From Canna indica (Eukaryota > Streptophyta > Magnoliopsida > Zingiberales > Cannaceae): a stretch of 64,000 bases of DNA. The stretch spans positions 66,093,501 through 66,157,500 of the forward strand of contig CP136890.1 of the NCBI GenBank assembly GCA_034359265.1, read 5' to 3'. The notes beneath the pieces are model-generated. The model saw only the letters and a program-made list of their open reading frames with translations, was not told the DNA's origin and made no database searches. Positions 46,962 through 57,788 of this stretch are shown here, in pieces; within the stretch, counting starts at the first letter, position 1, and every line of letters starts with the position of its first letter. The position numbers were made by a program, and so were the translations under genes.

Positions 46962-48463
46962 ATGAAGGCACTAATTCTTGTTGGAGGATTCGGAACTCGA
47001 TTGCGCCCTTTGACACTGACTGTGCCAAAGCCACTGGTTGAGTTTGCAAACAAGCCCATGATTCTACATCAGGTATATATACCTGTAATTGTTCATGTTT
47101 AGAAAGACAGATGATACCACCATATGTTTATTATCCATTGATCGGGCCACCATATTAATCTGGTTTTCTTTCAGTCCATTTATGAACTATATATACAGAT
47201 TTTAGTATAATGTAACAAGGAATTTTAACTCTGATCTCCAGATTGAAGCTCTAAAAGAGGTTGGAGTGACAGAAGTTGTTCTAGCCATCAACTATCAGCC
47301 TGAGGTATAACTATTTATGTTCACTAATTTAGTCACTTTGGTGTAGTAGTAATCTTCATTATTGCCTTCTTTTTCAGGTAATGCTTAACTTTTTGAAGGA
47401 CTTTGAGAACAAGCTCGGCATCAAGATCACCTGTTCCCAAGAGACTGAGCCACTGGGAACAGCAGGGTCCCCTGGCGTTGGCCAGAGACAAGCTTATCGA
47501 TGGATATTGCGAGCCCCTTTTCGTCCTCAACAGTGATGTCATCAGCGAATACCCGTTGTCTGAGCTGATCCAGTTCCACAAAGCTCATTGCGGAGAAGCC
47601 ACCATAATGGTCACCAAGGTAGAACTCAAGCTAGTTCTGCAGTTTGCAAGTTTTGCTCAGATTCAGTCTTGAGACTGCATGAGTTCCACTAGATATCTCT
47701 TCAGTTTTCTTCCATGTCAAAACAACGCTGTTCGCTTTGTCGTTCTTATTTGAATACCACGGCAGGTGGATGAGCCATCAAAGTACGGCGTGGTGATTAG
47801 CCATCAAAGTACGGCGTGGTGGTCATGGATGAAGAAACTGGGAAAGTTGACAGATTTGTGGAGAAGCCAAAAGTGTTTGTGGGAAACAAGATCAACGCCG
47901 GCATATACCTACTGAATCCCTCCGTCTTGGATCGCATCGAGCTGAACCCGACATCAATCGAGAAAGAGGTCTTCCCGCGAATTGCAGCGGAGCAGAAGCT
48001 CTTCGCCATGGTTCTTCCTGGGTTTTGGATGGACATCGGACAGCCGAAAGACTACATCACCGGCTTACGCCTCTACCTCGATTCCCTCCGCAAGAAATTG
48101 CCCGAGAAGCTCGCCGCCGGGTCGCGCATCGTCGGGAACGTGTTGGTGCACGAGAGCGCCACCATTGGCGAGGGGTGCTTGATAGGGCCCGACGTCGCCA
48201 TTGGACCGGGCTGCGTGGTGGAGGCGGGAGTGAGGCTATCGGGGTGCACGGTGATGAGGGGAGTGCGGATCAAGAAGCACGCCTGCGTCTCCGGCAGCAT
48301 CGTCGGGTGGCACTCCACCGTGGGAAGGTGGGCGCGGATCGAGAACATGACCATACTCGGCGAGGACGTGCACATCGGCGACGAGATATACAGCAACGGC
48401 GGCGTCGTGCTCCCGCACAAGGAGATCAAATCCAGCATCCTCAAGCCTGAAATAGTTATGTGA
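46962..48463 (+). CDS. GMPP1: Mannose-1-phosphate guanylyltransferase (GDP-mannose pyrophosphorylase), frame broken as written
   Basis: Cytosolic enzyme that makes GDP-mannose from mannose-1-phosphate and GTP for cell-wall polymers, N-glycans and ascorbate (VTC1/CYT1 in Arabidopsis). Exons 46962-47072, 47242-47304, 47378-47618 and 47766-48463, all with GT-AG introns. Exon 1 holds the pyrophosphorylase signature [20 protein letters not shown]; exon 3 has [13 protein letters not shown] and [12 protein letters not shown]; exon 4 has [19 protein letters not shown] and the hexapeptide left-handed beta-helix, ending KPEIVM. Two insertions disturb the frame: one extra G in 47465-47467, and a 26-nt duplication at about 47796-47821. 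Without them the exons total 361 codons, the normal family length. As written, translation stops in exon 3 soon after GTAG. Either assembly errors or a recent pseudogene; codon and splice conservation favour a gene that is or was recently functional. Confidence 0.93.
47773..47821 (+). repeat. 23-bp direct duplication in GMPP exon 4
   Basis: Units 47773-47795 and 47799-47821 are identical and separated by ATT. The net 26-nt insertion lies in the codons for PSKYGVV and shifts the frame by two. Confidence 0.95.
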
Positions 48464-49287
48464 GCATTGAGTTGCGTTAGTCTGCTTTCAGATGCGTGCC
48501 TGCAAATTATTATGACTTGTTTGGTGTCGAAGACTCGTTTTATGAATGTATGTTTTAGTGTTGAGCTTGTGGAGTGTGAGTTGATTGATGTAGTCTGTAG
48601 ATAAAATTAAACTTATAGAAACAAAAATGTTTTTTGTTGATACTTTTTTGTAAAACTCAACTCTAAAATTTCAGAAGCAAAGATATTCACTAAGATAAGT
48701 AATTTTAAGGCCTCTACATTTTTTTCTTAATTTATATTTAAAGACAATAACCCAGGATTTAGCTGTCCACAACACAATATTGAGAATGCTCATGAAGGTT
48801 CTCTAATTCTACAGAGTGGATTTTCTCCAGGATCAGTGCTGGATTTTTTCCTGTGTTCAGCCACACGATATACTAGGAATTCCAAGATGTTCAATTTGAT
48901 AAATGATGACAGAAGAACAAAATTTGTCGTACTTCTGAGTAGTATAGAATGAAACATTGTTAATTTAGCTGTGTTTGTATGCTTAGCAAATTTATCAATC
49001 TACCTCTAGTAGAAAGGAAATAACAATAATATATATGTCAAATTTACATTTAATGAAACAAAAATGTATTTCCTTCCCATAATTAGTGTGTTTAGACAAA
49101 CATGGAGAGATGAAGTTGGTTCTCATGATTCTTCTGCTTGAGGAAGAAGACTTGATAATCTTACATCAATGCCAAGCTTCTTGCATTCAGCCCAGTCTTA
49201 AATCTTTAATCAGCACTGGATGTTGCACATTGAATTGATTCTACAGACTGAGTATCTTTAACCAAATTGCTTCATTCCTAACTTGGA
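48464..49287. other. Convergent intergenic region between GMPP and CRR2-like genes
   Basis: Contains the 3' UTR of GMPP, probably ending near 48600-48640 after an A/T-rich signal (AAATTAAAC), and the 3' UTR of the PPR gene on the other strand. No transposon is seen in it. Confidence 0.6.
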
Positions 49288-51291
49288 TTACCAATAATCT
49301 GAACAAGAGCACACACCATCTTTGAAATGATGAAACCTATTCACATCACGAACAAGAATCTCCCTGTTTGCAAACTTTGAAATAAATTTGGTGACAGTGT
49401 GGCAATCCTCACACAATCTAAGGTTCTTTGTGATCCTAATTACCTCACCACGGCCACTATTTATGAGCCCGAAAGCAACAGCCAATTTCTCACTATGCCC
49501 CAGTAAGATCCTCTCCTTCTCTTGTTGTTCAAGATCATAAAGGACAATTCTGGTGTTTGGAATATAACCGGTGTTCTTCATCTCTGTCACCAGCTGAACA
49601 AGAAAAGCATGAAGCTGCTCGAGATGTGGGTTCATTTCATCAACAGACACAAATGAGTATATCCTGTTCTTGACCTCAATCCAGCTGCAACCGGGCACCT
49701 TCTGCAGCCCTCTAGCTTCTAAGAGCTGCTTTACTCTGCTGACCTCTTCCCACATCTTGGCTTCTGCATATATATCTGCCAGAAGAACATAATTCCCTGC
49801 ATTTACTGGCTCGAGCTCGAAGAGACGAATGCATGCTCTCTCTGCAAGCTCAACATTGCAATGTATTCGGCATGCTCCGAGGAGAGAACCCCAAACAGTA
49901 GGACTAGGCTCAATTCGCATTCCTTCTACCAATTTTATTGCTTCATCAAGTTGGCCTGCACGGCCAAGTAGATCGACCATGCAAGCATAGTGTTCGGATC
50001 GAGGTGAGATGCCATGTTCACGGGACATGGAGTTGAACAATCTCTTCCCCTCTTGGACGAGTCCAGCATGACTGCAAGCCCCCAATAGAGTCACAAATGT
50101 AATAGAGCTTGGTGTTACTCCAGCGCCTATCATCTTCCCAAAAACATGAATTGCTTCATTTGCAAATCCATGAAGACTATAGGCTGAAATCATGGAGTTC
50201 CACGTTACAACATCCCTCCTATTTCTTGTGCTGTCGAAGATTTGACGACCCTTCTCCAAACTTCCGCATTTTGCATACATCATAATTAGAGCATTTACTA
50301 CAGATAAAACAGTATCAAGAGAGTTTCTTAGAATATAAGCATGCAAAACCTTTCCCTGTCCCAATGCAGCCAAGCCAGCACATGCTTGAAGAACACTAAC
50401 CATGGTGACCGCATTGGGAACAGCCTCAGAATCCCCCATCATCATAGCCTTGAAGAGCTCCAGCGCATCAAAAGGTCTCTCGTTCTTCGCATAGCAAGCG
50501 ATCATGGCGCTCCAGGACACCACATTGCGCTCGGCCATTTCATCGAACACTCGCTCCGAGTAGGAGACAGAGCCGAGCTTCGCGTAGCAATCAATGAGCG
50601 TCGTCGCCACATGGACCCGGGACTGTAACCCGTGCCGATAGGCATGGGCGTGCACTTGCCTAACCCTTTTGGGGGTCAACTCGGGGCGGGAAGAGGAGGC
50701 GATGCACGCCTTGAGCGCGTGGGAGTAGGTGAAGCTGTCCATGGGCACGCCGATCCTGCCCATCTCGCGGAACAAGGCGAGGGCCTCCTCCGCCTGGTCG
50801 GCGAGTGCGAGGGCCTTCAGGAGTGCGTTCCAGACGAAGATGGTCTTCTCGAGCGTTCTGTCGAACACATAGCGGGCGTTGTTGAGGCGGTCGAGGTGAG
50901 CGTACATGTCGATGAGCTTGGTGGCGAGGAAGGGGTCCTGGTCGAAGCCATGGTCAATGAGGTGGCGGTGGACGGAGGCAGCGTGGGAGGCGGCGTTGTG
51001 GCGGGCGCAAGCGAGGATGAGGGCCTCGTAAGTGCGCTGGTTGGGACGGCGCTCGTGGGGGAGGAGCTGCACGGCCTGGGAAAGGTGCCCCTGGGCACAC
51101 AGCGATTGGATTACTCGGTTGCAATCGCCGCTGGTGCTGGCGGCAGCGTTAGCGGTGGAAGGAGAAGGAGGAAGAGAGTTGAAGCAGGATAGAACTCGGA
51201 AGGGGAGAAGGGGAGGGGAATAGGAGGAGAAGTGGAAGGAGGGAGGCTTGGGAGGGAGGGAGAGTTGGTGGAGGAGCGGGGAGGGAGACAT
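49288..51291 (-). CDS. CRR2: DYW-class pentatricopeptide repeat protein, CRR2-like, chloroplast
   Basis: Single-exon 667-aa protein. A Ser/Pro-rich N-terminus (about residues 1-50) fits a chloroplast transit peptide. PLS-type PPR repeats follow from about residue 60 to 470 (YVFDRTLEKTIFVWNALLKA, VVSWSAMIACYAKN, VVTWNSMISAYSLHG), then E/E+ domains (VWGSLLGACRIHCNVELAE, NYVLLADIYAE) and a full DYW domain. That domain has HSE at 599-601, LCEDCH near 627-631 and the terminal CSCSDYW. It resembles Arabidopsis CRR2 throughout, including QDPFLATKLI and SFVSVDEMNP. CRR2 is needed for processing between rps7 and ndhB transcripts in chloroplasts. GC is high in the 5' third, as in many monocot genes. 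The ATG at 51291 is chosen because it gives the full transit peptide. No frame damage is seen. Orthology is from recalled similarity. Confidence 0.93.
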   Translation of the reverse strand: MSPSPLLHQLSLPPKPPSFHFSSYSPPLLPFRVLSCFNSLPPSPSTANAAASTSGDCNRVIQSLCAQGHLSQAVQLLPHERRPNQRTYEALILACARHNAASHAASVHRHLIDHGFDQDPFLATKLIDMYAHLDRLNNARYVFDRTLEKTIFVWNALLKALALADQAEEALALFREMGRIGVPMDSFTYSHALKACIASSSRPELTPKRVRQVHAHAYRHGLQSRVHVATTLIDCYAKLGSVSYSERVFDEMAERNVVSWSAMIACYAKNERPFDALELFKAMMMGDSEAVPNAVTMVSVLQACAGLAALGQGKVLHAYILRNSLDTVLSVVNALIMMYAKCGSLEKGRQIFDSTRNRRDVVTWNSMISAYSLHGFANEAIHVFGKMIGAGVTPSSITFVTLLGACSHAGLVQEGKRLFNSMSREHGISPRSEHYACMVDLLGRAGQLDEAIKLVEGMRIEPSPTVWGSLLGACRIHCNVELAERACIRLFELEPVNAGNYVLLADIYAEAKMWEEVSRVKQLLEARGLQKVPGCSWIEVKNRIYSFVSVDEMNPHLEQLHAFLVQLVTEMKNTGYIPNTRIVLYDLEQQEKERILLGHSEKLAVAFGLINSGRGEVIRITKNLRLCEDCHTVTKFISKFANREILVRDVNRFHHFKDGVCSCSDYW

Positions 51292-51989
51292 GGGAGGAGA
51301 AACGAGTTGATGATGGTTTTACGGTAGGTCATCCGCTCGACCGCTCGGGGATTGGGAGTTGCAGTTTCGCGTCCGGATGACGGAAAGAGGGAGACTGCGC
51401 CCCGCGGAAGTGCGGAGTCACGGCTCACAAGTGGAGTGGATGAGCCGGATAATATCTCGACAGCTTCATTGTTCTGAATTCTGATCCCACTGAACCACTG
51501 AAATTACGCCACGTTTGAGCAATGGTTAATTATGTTCATCCACCTGGCGTAAATCTTTAAGGGCAAGACAGCGTTATAGAATCCAATACAAATCATGAAA
51601 TCAGCCTGGACTAAACCGCGAGGTGGATCCTATATAACTTAATGCATGCAAAGAATCAAATATGCAACACTTAAACCAGTTGACCCAATTCAGTAGAAAA
51701 TCTAATTGATCTGACAGATTTATTTAAAATTTAGTCAGACCAGCAGATTTGAAGAAGAAATAAGATCGAGATTTGATCTCTTTGAGAGGGAAAACTGGAA
51801 AGTATTATTCAAATTACTCAAAAAAAAATAAGATTACATTGTTTTATACTCGATGCTTATCCAATGATAATGACAAATGTGCCCTTCATAACTAACCTCC
51901 TATTACAACCACATGAAGGTCATTATTGCAACTAGCTAATTACACATTTAATACCATTCGAACCATTCCTCAATACACTCTCAAGTTGG
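51292..51989. other. Upstream region of CRR2-like gene
   Basis: Promoter and 5' UTR of the PPR gene should lie in the first few hundred bases, but I see no clear TATA box. From about 51700 the sequence appears to be the tail of the adjoining Copia remnant. Confidence 0.45.
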
Positions 51990-52620
51990 GAGTGGAGAAA
52001 AAGAATTATCCTGTCCCAACTTGTGAAGTAACTTGATATGCTGATATATTGATAATGATTTGGTGAAAATGTTAGCTGGTTAGTAGATACTTTGTAGGTA
52101 GGTTGGTTCAATTATTTCTTCCTAAAATTTTTTCCTTGCAATAGTTGCAATCAGCCTCGAGATACTTAGTTCTTTCATGAGATTTGTTGTGATATGCAGT
52201 GCACTCTGTTTATCAAAGCAGAGTGGTACTTGCATTTTGCTATTCACTTTCATTTTTGACAATAGGTTCAGTAACCATACAATCTCTACGATAGCATTAG
52301 ATAATGCCCTTAGTTCACTTTAAAGGCTTGATCTACTTACAATAGCTTATTTTTTGCATTTTCAACTGATCAATGAGGTACCAAATTTTACAATGTAACT
52401 TGAAGTTGGCCTTCTTGTCATGATGCAATTTGCCCAATCAGCATCACAATACCCTATCAAGGTTAAGGGTGGGTCTACTACATAGAATAACCCAAGACCT
52501 AGAGTTGTTTTCAAGTATTTGATAATTCACATAGCAGCATGATAATGAGACTCCTTGGGCTGTTGTGAGAACTGACTGAGAGCATGTATACTATGAGATA
52601 TACTAGGCCTTGTAATAATT
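51990..52620 (-). pseudogene. Copia reverse transcriptase end / RNase H remnant
   Basis: Minus-strand frames give the Copia C-terminal pattern: QFSQQPKESHYHAAMWIIKY, LGLGYSM, then after breaks the RNase H-like stretch corresponding to YCDADWA, SYIVKFG and SWKCKK, and finally EHIKLLHKLG. Many stops. It joins directly to a Tat LTR at 52623. Upstream pol domains are absent. Confidence 0.65.
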
Positions 52621-52622
52621 AT

Positions 52623-53079
52623 TGTTCCTCCCTGGGGATCGAAGTAATCTGGTCAGGATCAACGCCGATCGAGGGGGTAGGAGAGGAGGGGAGGGGGCTG
52701 CGAAAGACACTCCAACGCTCAAGTCAGTGAGACTCCAAGGTGGAGGTAATGAGAATCGGAACTTATGGTTACCTGAGACGTATCGTGTCCATATTTATTG
52801 CAGGTGGAGATGATGATGTCGCCCGGTAACCTCGCGGGGATGTTGCTAGAATGGGTCGAGCGTATGGTCCCAGAGATGACAGGCTCGTAATGACGTATCC
52901 CTCGTGATAAGGAAGGACATGGATGTCCATGTATGGTCGGGTGGGATCCATAAGTGGAGTTGTCTAGTCTGGCTCGAGTCTAGTCCGAGAGATCGGGTGG
53001 AGCCCCCGGGCAGAGCCATTTGATTTGGCTAAAGGTAAGTTGTGGGTTGTTGCTGGGTCTAATCCAATCGGGCCCAATA
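52623..53079 (-). mobile_element. Tat-like Ty3/gypsy LTR (minus orientation)
   Basis: Reverse-complement relative of 42004-42430, from TGTTCCTCCC to CGGGCCCAAT. Shares the TGGAGTGTCTTTCGCAG block and the ACATGGACATCCATGTCC region. Beyond 53080 the minus strand shows GCTCGGGGGCTATGGACT, the probable polypurine tract. Confidence 0.8.
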
Positions 53080-53817
53080 GTTTTAGTCCAGTCCATAGCC
53101 CCCGAGCTCGGTCGAAGTCTGGAGGACTATGCATCGAGCTCTTAAGTAGGGTTAACTTCCTTATTTTTTATATCTCTATAGTTTAAGAAACTTTTGAAAA
53201 TATTTATCGTGTTGCATTTAGCCATTATAAAGACTTGAATGATATTGGGTGGCTCTTGAGGTCGGTCTTTAAGCAGATGGCTACGAAGGTCACGTCGAAG
53301 TGATCGACCGTGAAAGCTTAGCTGAGGTGAGTGATTGTAAAAGCCGAACTGGAGCAAGCAGCCACGAGGGCCGAACTAGAGCAGGCGATCGTGAAGGTCG
53401 AACTAGAGTAGGTGGCCGTGGAGGTCAAAACAGGTTCATGTCTGCGTATTTTTGTCGTGTTGTTCTTGTGTCTCTTCGGCTTTTGTGCCTTCTATGGCAG
53501 CTTTGCAGTAGAACCTTCTCTTTCTTCATGGCGTCTTCTGATTGGTTATGTGCTCCCTTGGTTCAAGAGGTAATCATGGCGGAAAAGGTGCTCACACGTA
53601 ATCCATCATTCCCTAGGACACCGTCGCTTGGGCATTCGTATGAACGGTCTAGATTTATCTCTGGCGACATCGTCGAGTGTTCGATGAGGGGAGGTTCTTT
53701 GCCGATCATACCGCTTATAAAGCTTTTTTCTTCTTGTTTCCAAAGTCTAGTTTTTTTCATCGACTTGGTGTTTTAGGGATTTTCTTCAGCAACAGCCTCG
53801 TAGTTTGTGTTGGCTTT
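53080..53817. repeat. Tat spacer with minisatellite
   Basis: 53300-53425 has four or so degenerate ~30-bp repeats of GTCGAACTRGAGYAGGYGRCCGTGRAGG. The following 53520-53800 matches 41300-41500 of the other Tat copy (ACCTTCTCTTTCTTCATGGCG). It is spacer next to the antisense ORF; the open frame at 53300-53776 is probably not a gene. Confidence 0.5.
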
Positions 53818-55277
53818 AGATTTTCAACCTTAGTCTTAATCTCGGTTTTGATGGTTTTGGTGATAACAAACATGGGACTAATGATTTTATTAAAAATATC
53901 TTCAGGTTTCATATCAGTAGCGTTTGATGTCCTCGATCAAAAATATCGGAGAAATAGGATATCGAAAGGACATTGATCGTCGTGCTCGGGTTCGTCGTGG
54001 AAAGTTTCTCAGAGATCGACGAGTGCACAAAAGTCGCTTGGACAAGTCCAAAGATCACGTCAAAAGCTCTCCAAGATGATGCTCGTTGAAAGCCGAAACC
54101 TGGAAACGAAGCACGGAAGAAATAGGTTGAAGTAATAAACTTCAACCTAGGTTCGGTCGACCGAATGAAGGTAAAAAGTAGCAGAGCTACTTCGGTCGAC
54201 CGGGCGGTCGATCGATGCAAGCCCAAAATGGGCAGTAGCTCGGGTGGTCGACCCGTCGGTCGACTGACCTGCTGATATCCGAAGACGCAAATTACGTCGG
54301 TCGATCGACGGGTCGACCGAAGATCGGGATCGATGTTTTTGCCTTTGGGCGGTCGACCCATCGGTTGACCAACCACGGAGTAAAGAGCAGCGGTCGAAGC
54401 TACGGTCGAATAGTCGGTCGATCGACCATTCGACCAGCGGTCTGCAATGGATAGTTTTCTATCTGTTGAGCAGTCGTTTCGTCACGATGGTATAAATACA
54501 CCCTCATATACTTCATTTAATCTTCTTCCTTGTCAATTACAGATTTTATTGAGTCATTAAAAGGAAGATTTAAGCCTTCCAAGTGATTGATTGAAGCGCG
54601 CCTATTCTTCTGTCGAGTTCATCTACTTGCGCACACTCTGCTCCTCAACTCGGGCTTCAACTCAAGCTCTACTACTCGGCGAGTTGGAGGTTTCAAGGCT
54701 TGGAAAAGAGCATGATTTCTTGGTTTCAATTCAAGCTCTTTTTAATTGTATTTTAACTGTTATTTTATTTATTTTTATTTATGCGTGTGAAGACTAGGTG
54801 TTTGGTCTTGAGTGTATAAGTGGTTACCTGGTGTTAGGTGTAAAGCCACTTTTTGTAAACTTAGTGTTTACTAGGATTAGCTTAGTTGTCCATTAGGGTT
54901 GAGGTGGAAGAGGACTCTCGATAACAAGGCGGTGACTTCCGGGTGTGGAAGTGCCTTAGGTCGAGAGTGCATCTATTCGGTGAAAAGTCCTCTATGTAAG
55001 GGAAACTTAAATTAATCTACTAAAACTAGTTTGGAAATCCTAAGCGGGATGCTTAGGTAGTGGAGTAGGGGCATTGGGGCCGAATTATTATAAATCTTGT
55101 GTTTGCATTGTTTCTTTTTATTGTGCTTTAATTGCTCAATCATTTATTGCTTCTGCATATAATCATTGAATCGTAAATTGCCTAAATAATTTAAGTAAAC
55201 GATTAAGAGTGAATTTAGGCGAATAGAATTAGTAAACACACTATTCATCCCTCTCTAGTGTCGCCATTTCGCCTTCA
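53818..55277 (+). mobile_element. Family-A solo LTR (plus)
   Basis: TGTTGGCTTTAGA to CATTTCGCCTTCA, 1460 bp, between GTTTG (53813-53817) and ATTTG (55278-55282), a one-mismatch target duplication. Palindromes 54150-54440, then TATAAATACACCC near 54490. It interrupts the upstream part of the Tat antisense ORF region. Confidence 0.85.
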
Positions 55278-55396
55278 ATTTGTTCGTCCGATCATCGTCG
55301 TCTTTGCTTCTTTTGGTGAGTTTCATGTTGCTCATGTAGGTTATCCCTTAGGTTAGTAAATTTGAACTGAGTCGTTCCCATTCTAGGGTTTTCACA

Positions 55397-56770
55397 ATGG
55401 AGAAGAAGAGTGCCATAGTAAAGTCAAAATTTGGGACATCAATAAGGGATCTGAATTCTTACAACTAGGTTCAGGAGGATGTGTAGGTGAATGGTTTGGT
55501 GTTAGCCGACCTTGACAGTATTCTATCTTTCCGAGAGAATGTATTTGTCACTCGTGAAGGCGCCAAGGAAGACTACGAGTGTCTTCCAAGCCTCTTGTGG
55601 GATCGAGTGTATTTTAACACCAATTCAGAGTTGTCTTTATGTACCGAACTTTCTTCGACAAGTTGGGGATTCGCCTTTCATTTATAGACTTCGAACATGG
55701 TGTTATGAATTTGGTTAATGTGGCTCCCACTCAGTTGCACCTGAACAGTTTGGTTTTTGTTCGATGTTTTGATATTGTAATGGAATGCCTCACATCAAGC
55801 CAAGCCTTTATGTATTCTTCTCTATTTTTCAAGTGAACGGAGCCCAAAAAGGACTGTGGGTGTCTTTTAATGTCGTTGCAAGGAGGAAACATTTTTCTAT
55901 ATTTAAGAGTTCATACAAGGGCTTTAAGACCCGCTTTTTCAGGGTCAGGTCGTGAGAGAATGGTTGGCCCTTCTTTCTAGAGTCTCCATACTGCAAAGAG
56001 AGATTTCCTCTATCTTGGAGGTTGGATCCTCGCTCTGTTCTTGATTTTGAGGAGGGAAGTGTTCCCCTCAAGGACGAAGCTCTGATTGCCTTTTTGTCAT
56101 AGAATTGTTCTCTTGTCCCCCTTGCTCCTCAGGAGATATTTGATAGGAGTCATGATGGATCCTTGGTTTTGGAATATATATAAGTAGGTTTTGTGGTCTG
56201 AAGTGTTCAGTGTCTTTTCTTCATCTGAAAATTACTCTCTCGTTTGGCCTTTGTCTTGTGCAGAAAAAATGTCTTCACTGTGGAGGGCTCTTGATGCTCG
56301 TACTCGGTGGGCGGTGATAAGTGGGAATGGTTCTAGTGGCAAAGAGAACAATCCTTTGGCCGAGAGTTTGCTGAAGTCCGTAAATTCACGACCCCCAAAG
56401 ACTTCAGTGCCTCCTGCTTCAGAGACGATTGAGCGGTTCGTACCTTCGGATACTCCTACTCCTCCCAGTTTTCCACTAAGGCACCGCAAAAGAAATAAAA
56501 TACTATCGGGGGTCCCAGATTGGCGGATCTTCAGGTGGGGGGTGTTACGATCGCGCCTGCAGGGATGATGGCAAATCCTCCATGAGTCATATCCTCTAGA
56601 GGTGGTAGTGGTGTTCATATTGGTGCTAAGGTGGCATTTTCTATGGGGGTAGATCCATGGGAATTTTTTCGGTCTCGTCTCTTGGGCTTGACCCAGGAGT
56701 TACGGGAGTCTTTAATTAGGGAGTCGGTGATCCGTTCTTGCGAGGTTGACCTTAAAAGAAATAGTGCTCT
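55397..56770 (+). pseudogene. Tat-type antisense ORF, copy 2
   Basis: Starts MEKKSAIVKSKFGTSI, with stops soon after. The frames at 55487-55836 contain LADLDSILSFRENVFV, FFDKLGIRLSF and MNLVNVAPTQLHLNSLVFV, colinear with copy 1 at 39717-41090. Later frames give NNPLAESLLKSVNSRPPKTS (about 56345) and a coiled-coil end RESLIRESVIRSCEVDLKRN. It lies antisense to the minus-oriented LTR at 52623, as expected for the Tat lineage. Dead copy. Confidence 0.7.
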
Positions 56771-56859
56771 TGAGCCAATCACATGTTGATATGTAGGAAA
56801 CTATTTTTGGTTAATGAATAATATGAGATAACTTTTCATCATATGCTACATTTATATTT

Positions 56860-56890
<31 letters not shown>

Positions 56891-57045
56891 AGTGAAATTA
56901 CACTGACCTCCCCTCTATATGTAATTTTATCTTGTAACCCCCCTGAGTTTTGTAAAATATTACACAAATCTCCCCTAAAAAGATTACTCAGAGGAGGTGA
57001 TTGTAACCTGGACAAATAGAGGGGGGGGGTCAGTGTAATTTCACT

Positions 57046-57076
<31 letters not shown>
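56860..57076. mobile_element. 217-bp Mutator-like MITE
   Basis: Inverted ends GGGTAAATTACACTGACC and its complement, with the exact 9-bp duplication TTTATATTT on both sides (56851-56859, 57077-57085). Inner repeats of the same motif make a long hairpin-forming sequence. No coding capacity. A 9-bp duplication is the Mutator signature. Confidence 0.9.
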
Positions 57077-57077
<1 letters not shown>

Positions 57078-57788
57078 TTATATTTTGTATATATTAGGTT
57101 GTGATGAACCCAAATAACCCGGGTAATTGATTCCAATGCCATGATGAGATCATGCCAGTGAGACTTAGAATCCAGATGCACATGTTCTAAATGTTGCTTG
57201 TCGTAGGATCATCGATTAGGGGATCAGTGATTCCAGATAGACTAGTGCATTTGGTATATGCCTTATACGATAAGGGATAGCTGATCTCACAGTTATCTAT
57301 GAGCCGTCATTTAATATACAAGTGCATGTGCTTATTAGGGGATGAGTTCACTGAACGGACTTACACGAGGAACACAAAATGGAATTCTTACATGTGTGTC
57401 GATAGGATGTTCCTCGGGTGATAGTAGGTGCAAGCAGTCCTTGGACCTGAGGTTGTCATGGATATCTTGTGAGTGTCGACCCATTGCTTTGGACTTATTC
57501 TTACGTGGCCTTCAATGTCATGTGCCGGATACCTCTGGGCATGAGAAAGCATCCATGGTGGTATGTGAGCAACCAATATAGAATAACCTACTCCTAGTGA
57601 GAGGAGATAATGTCCTATATGTCCCTGCAAGTGTTGACTTAGGAATATCTAGCCAGAGTAGATATGAATGTCGGAAAAGGGTTTCTGACATATCATTATT
57701 GAGATGACGACTTGGCAAGCAGAATACATATGAATCGATATTAGAGTTTGACACTTCTTTCGTACCCTAGTCGTATTCGGGACATTGT

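Noticed and set aside
48025..48450. Arg-rich 141-codon frame and its minus-strand counterparts
   Set aside because: Shadows of the GC-rich GMPP last exon, whose own frame has clear family similarity.
50632..51192. 186-codon plus-strand frame
   Set aside because: Antisense shadow of the GC-rich 5' part of the CRR2-like gene; Gly/Val-rich composition only.
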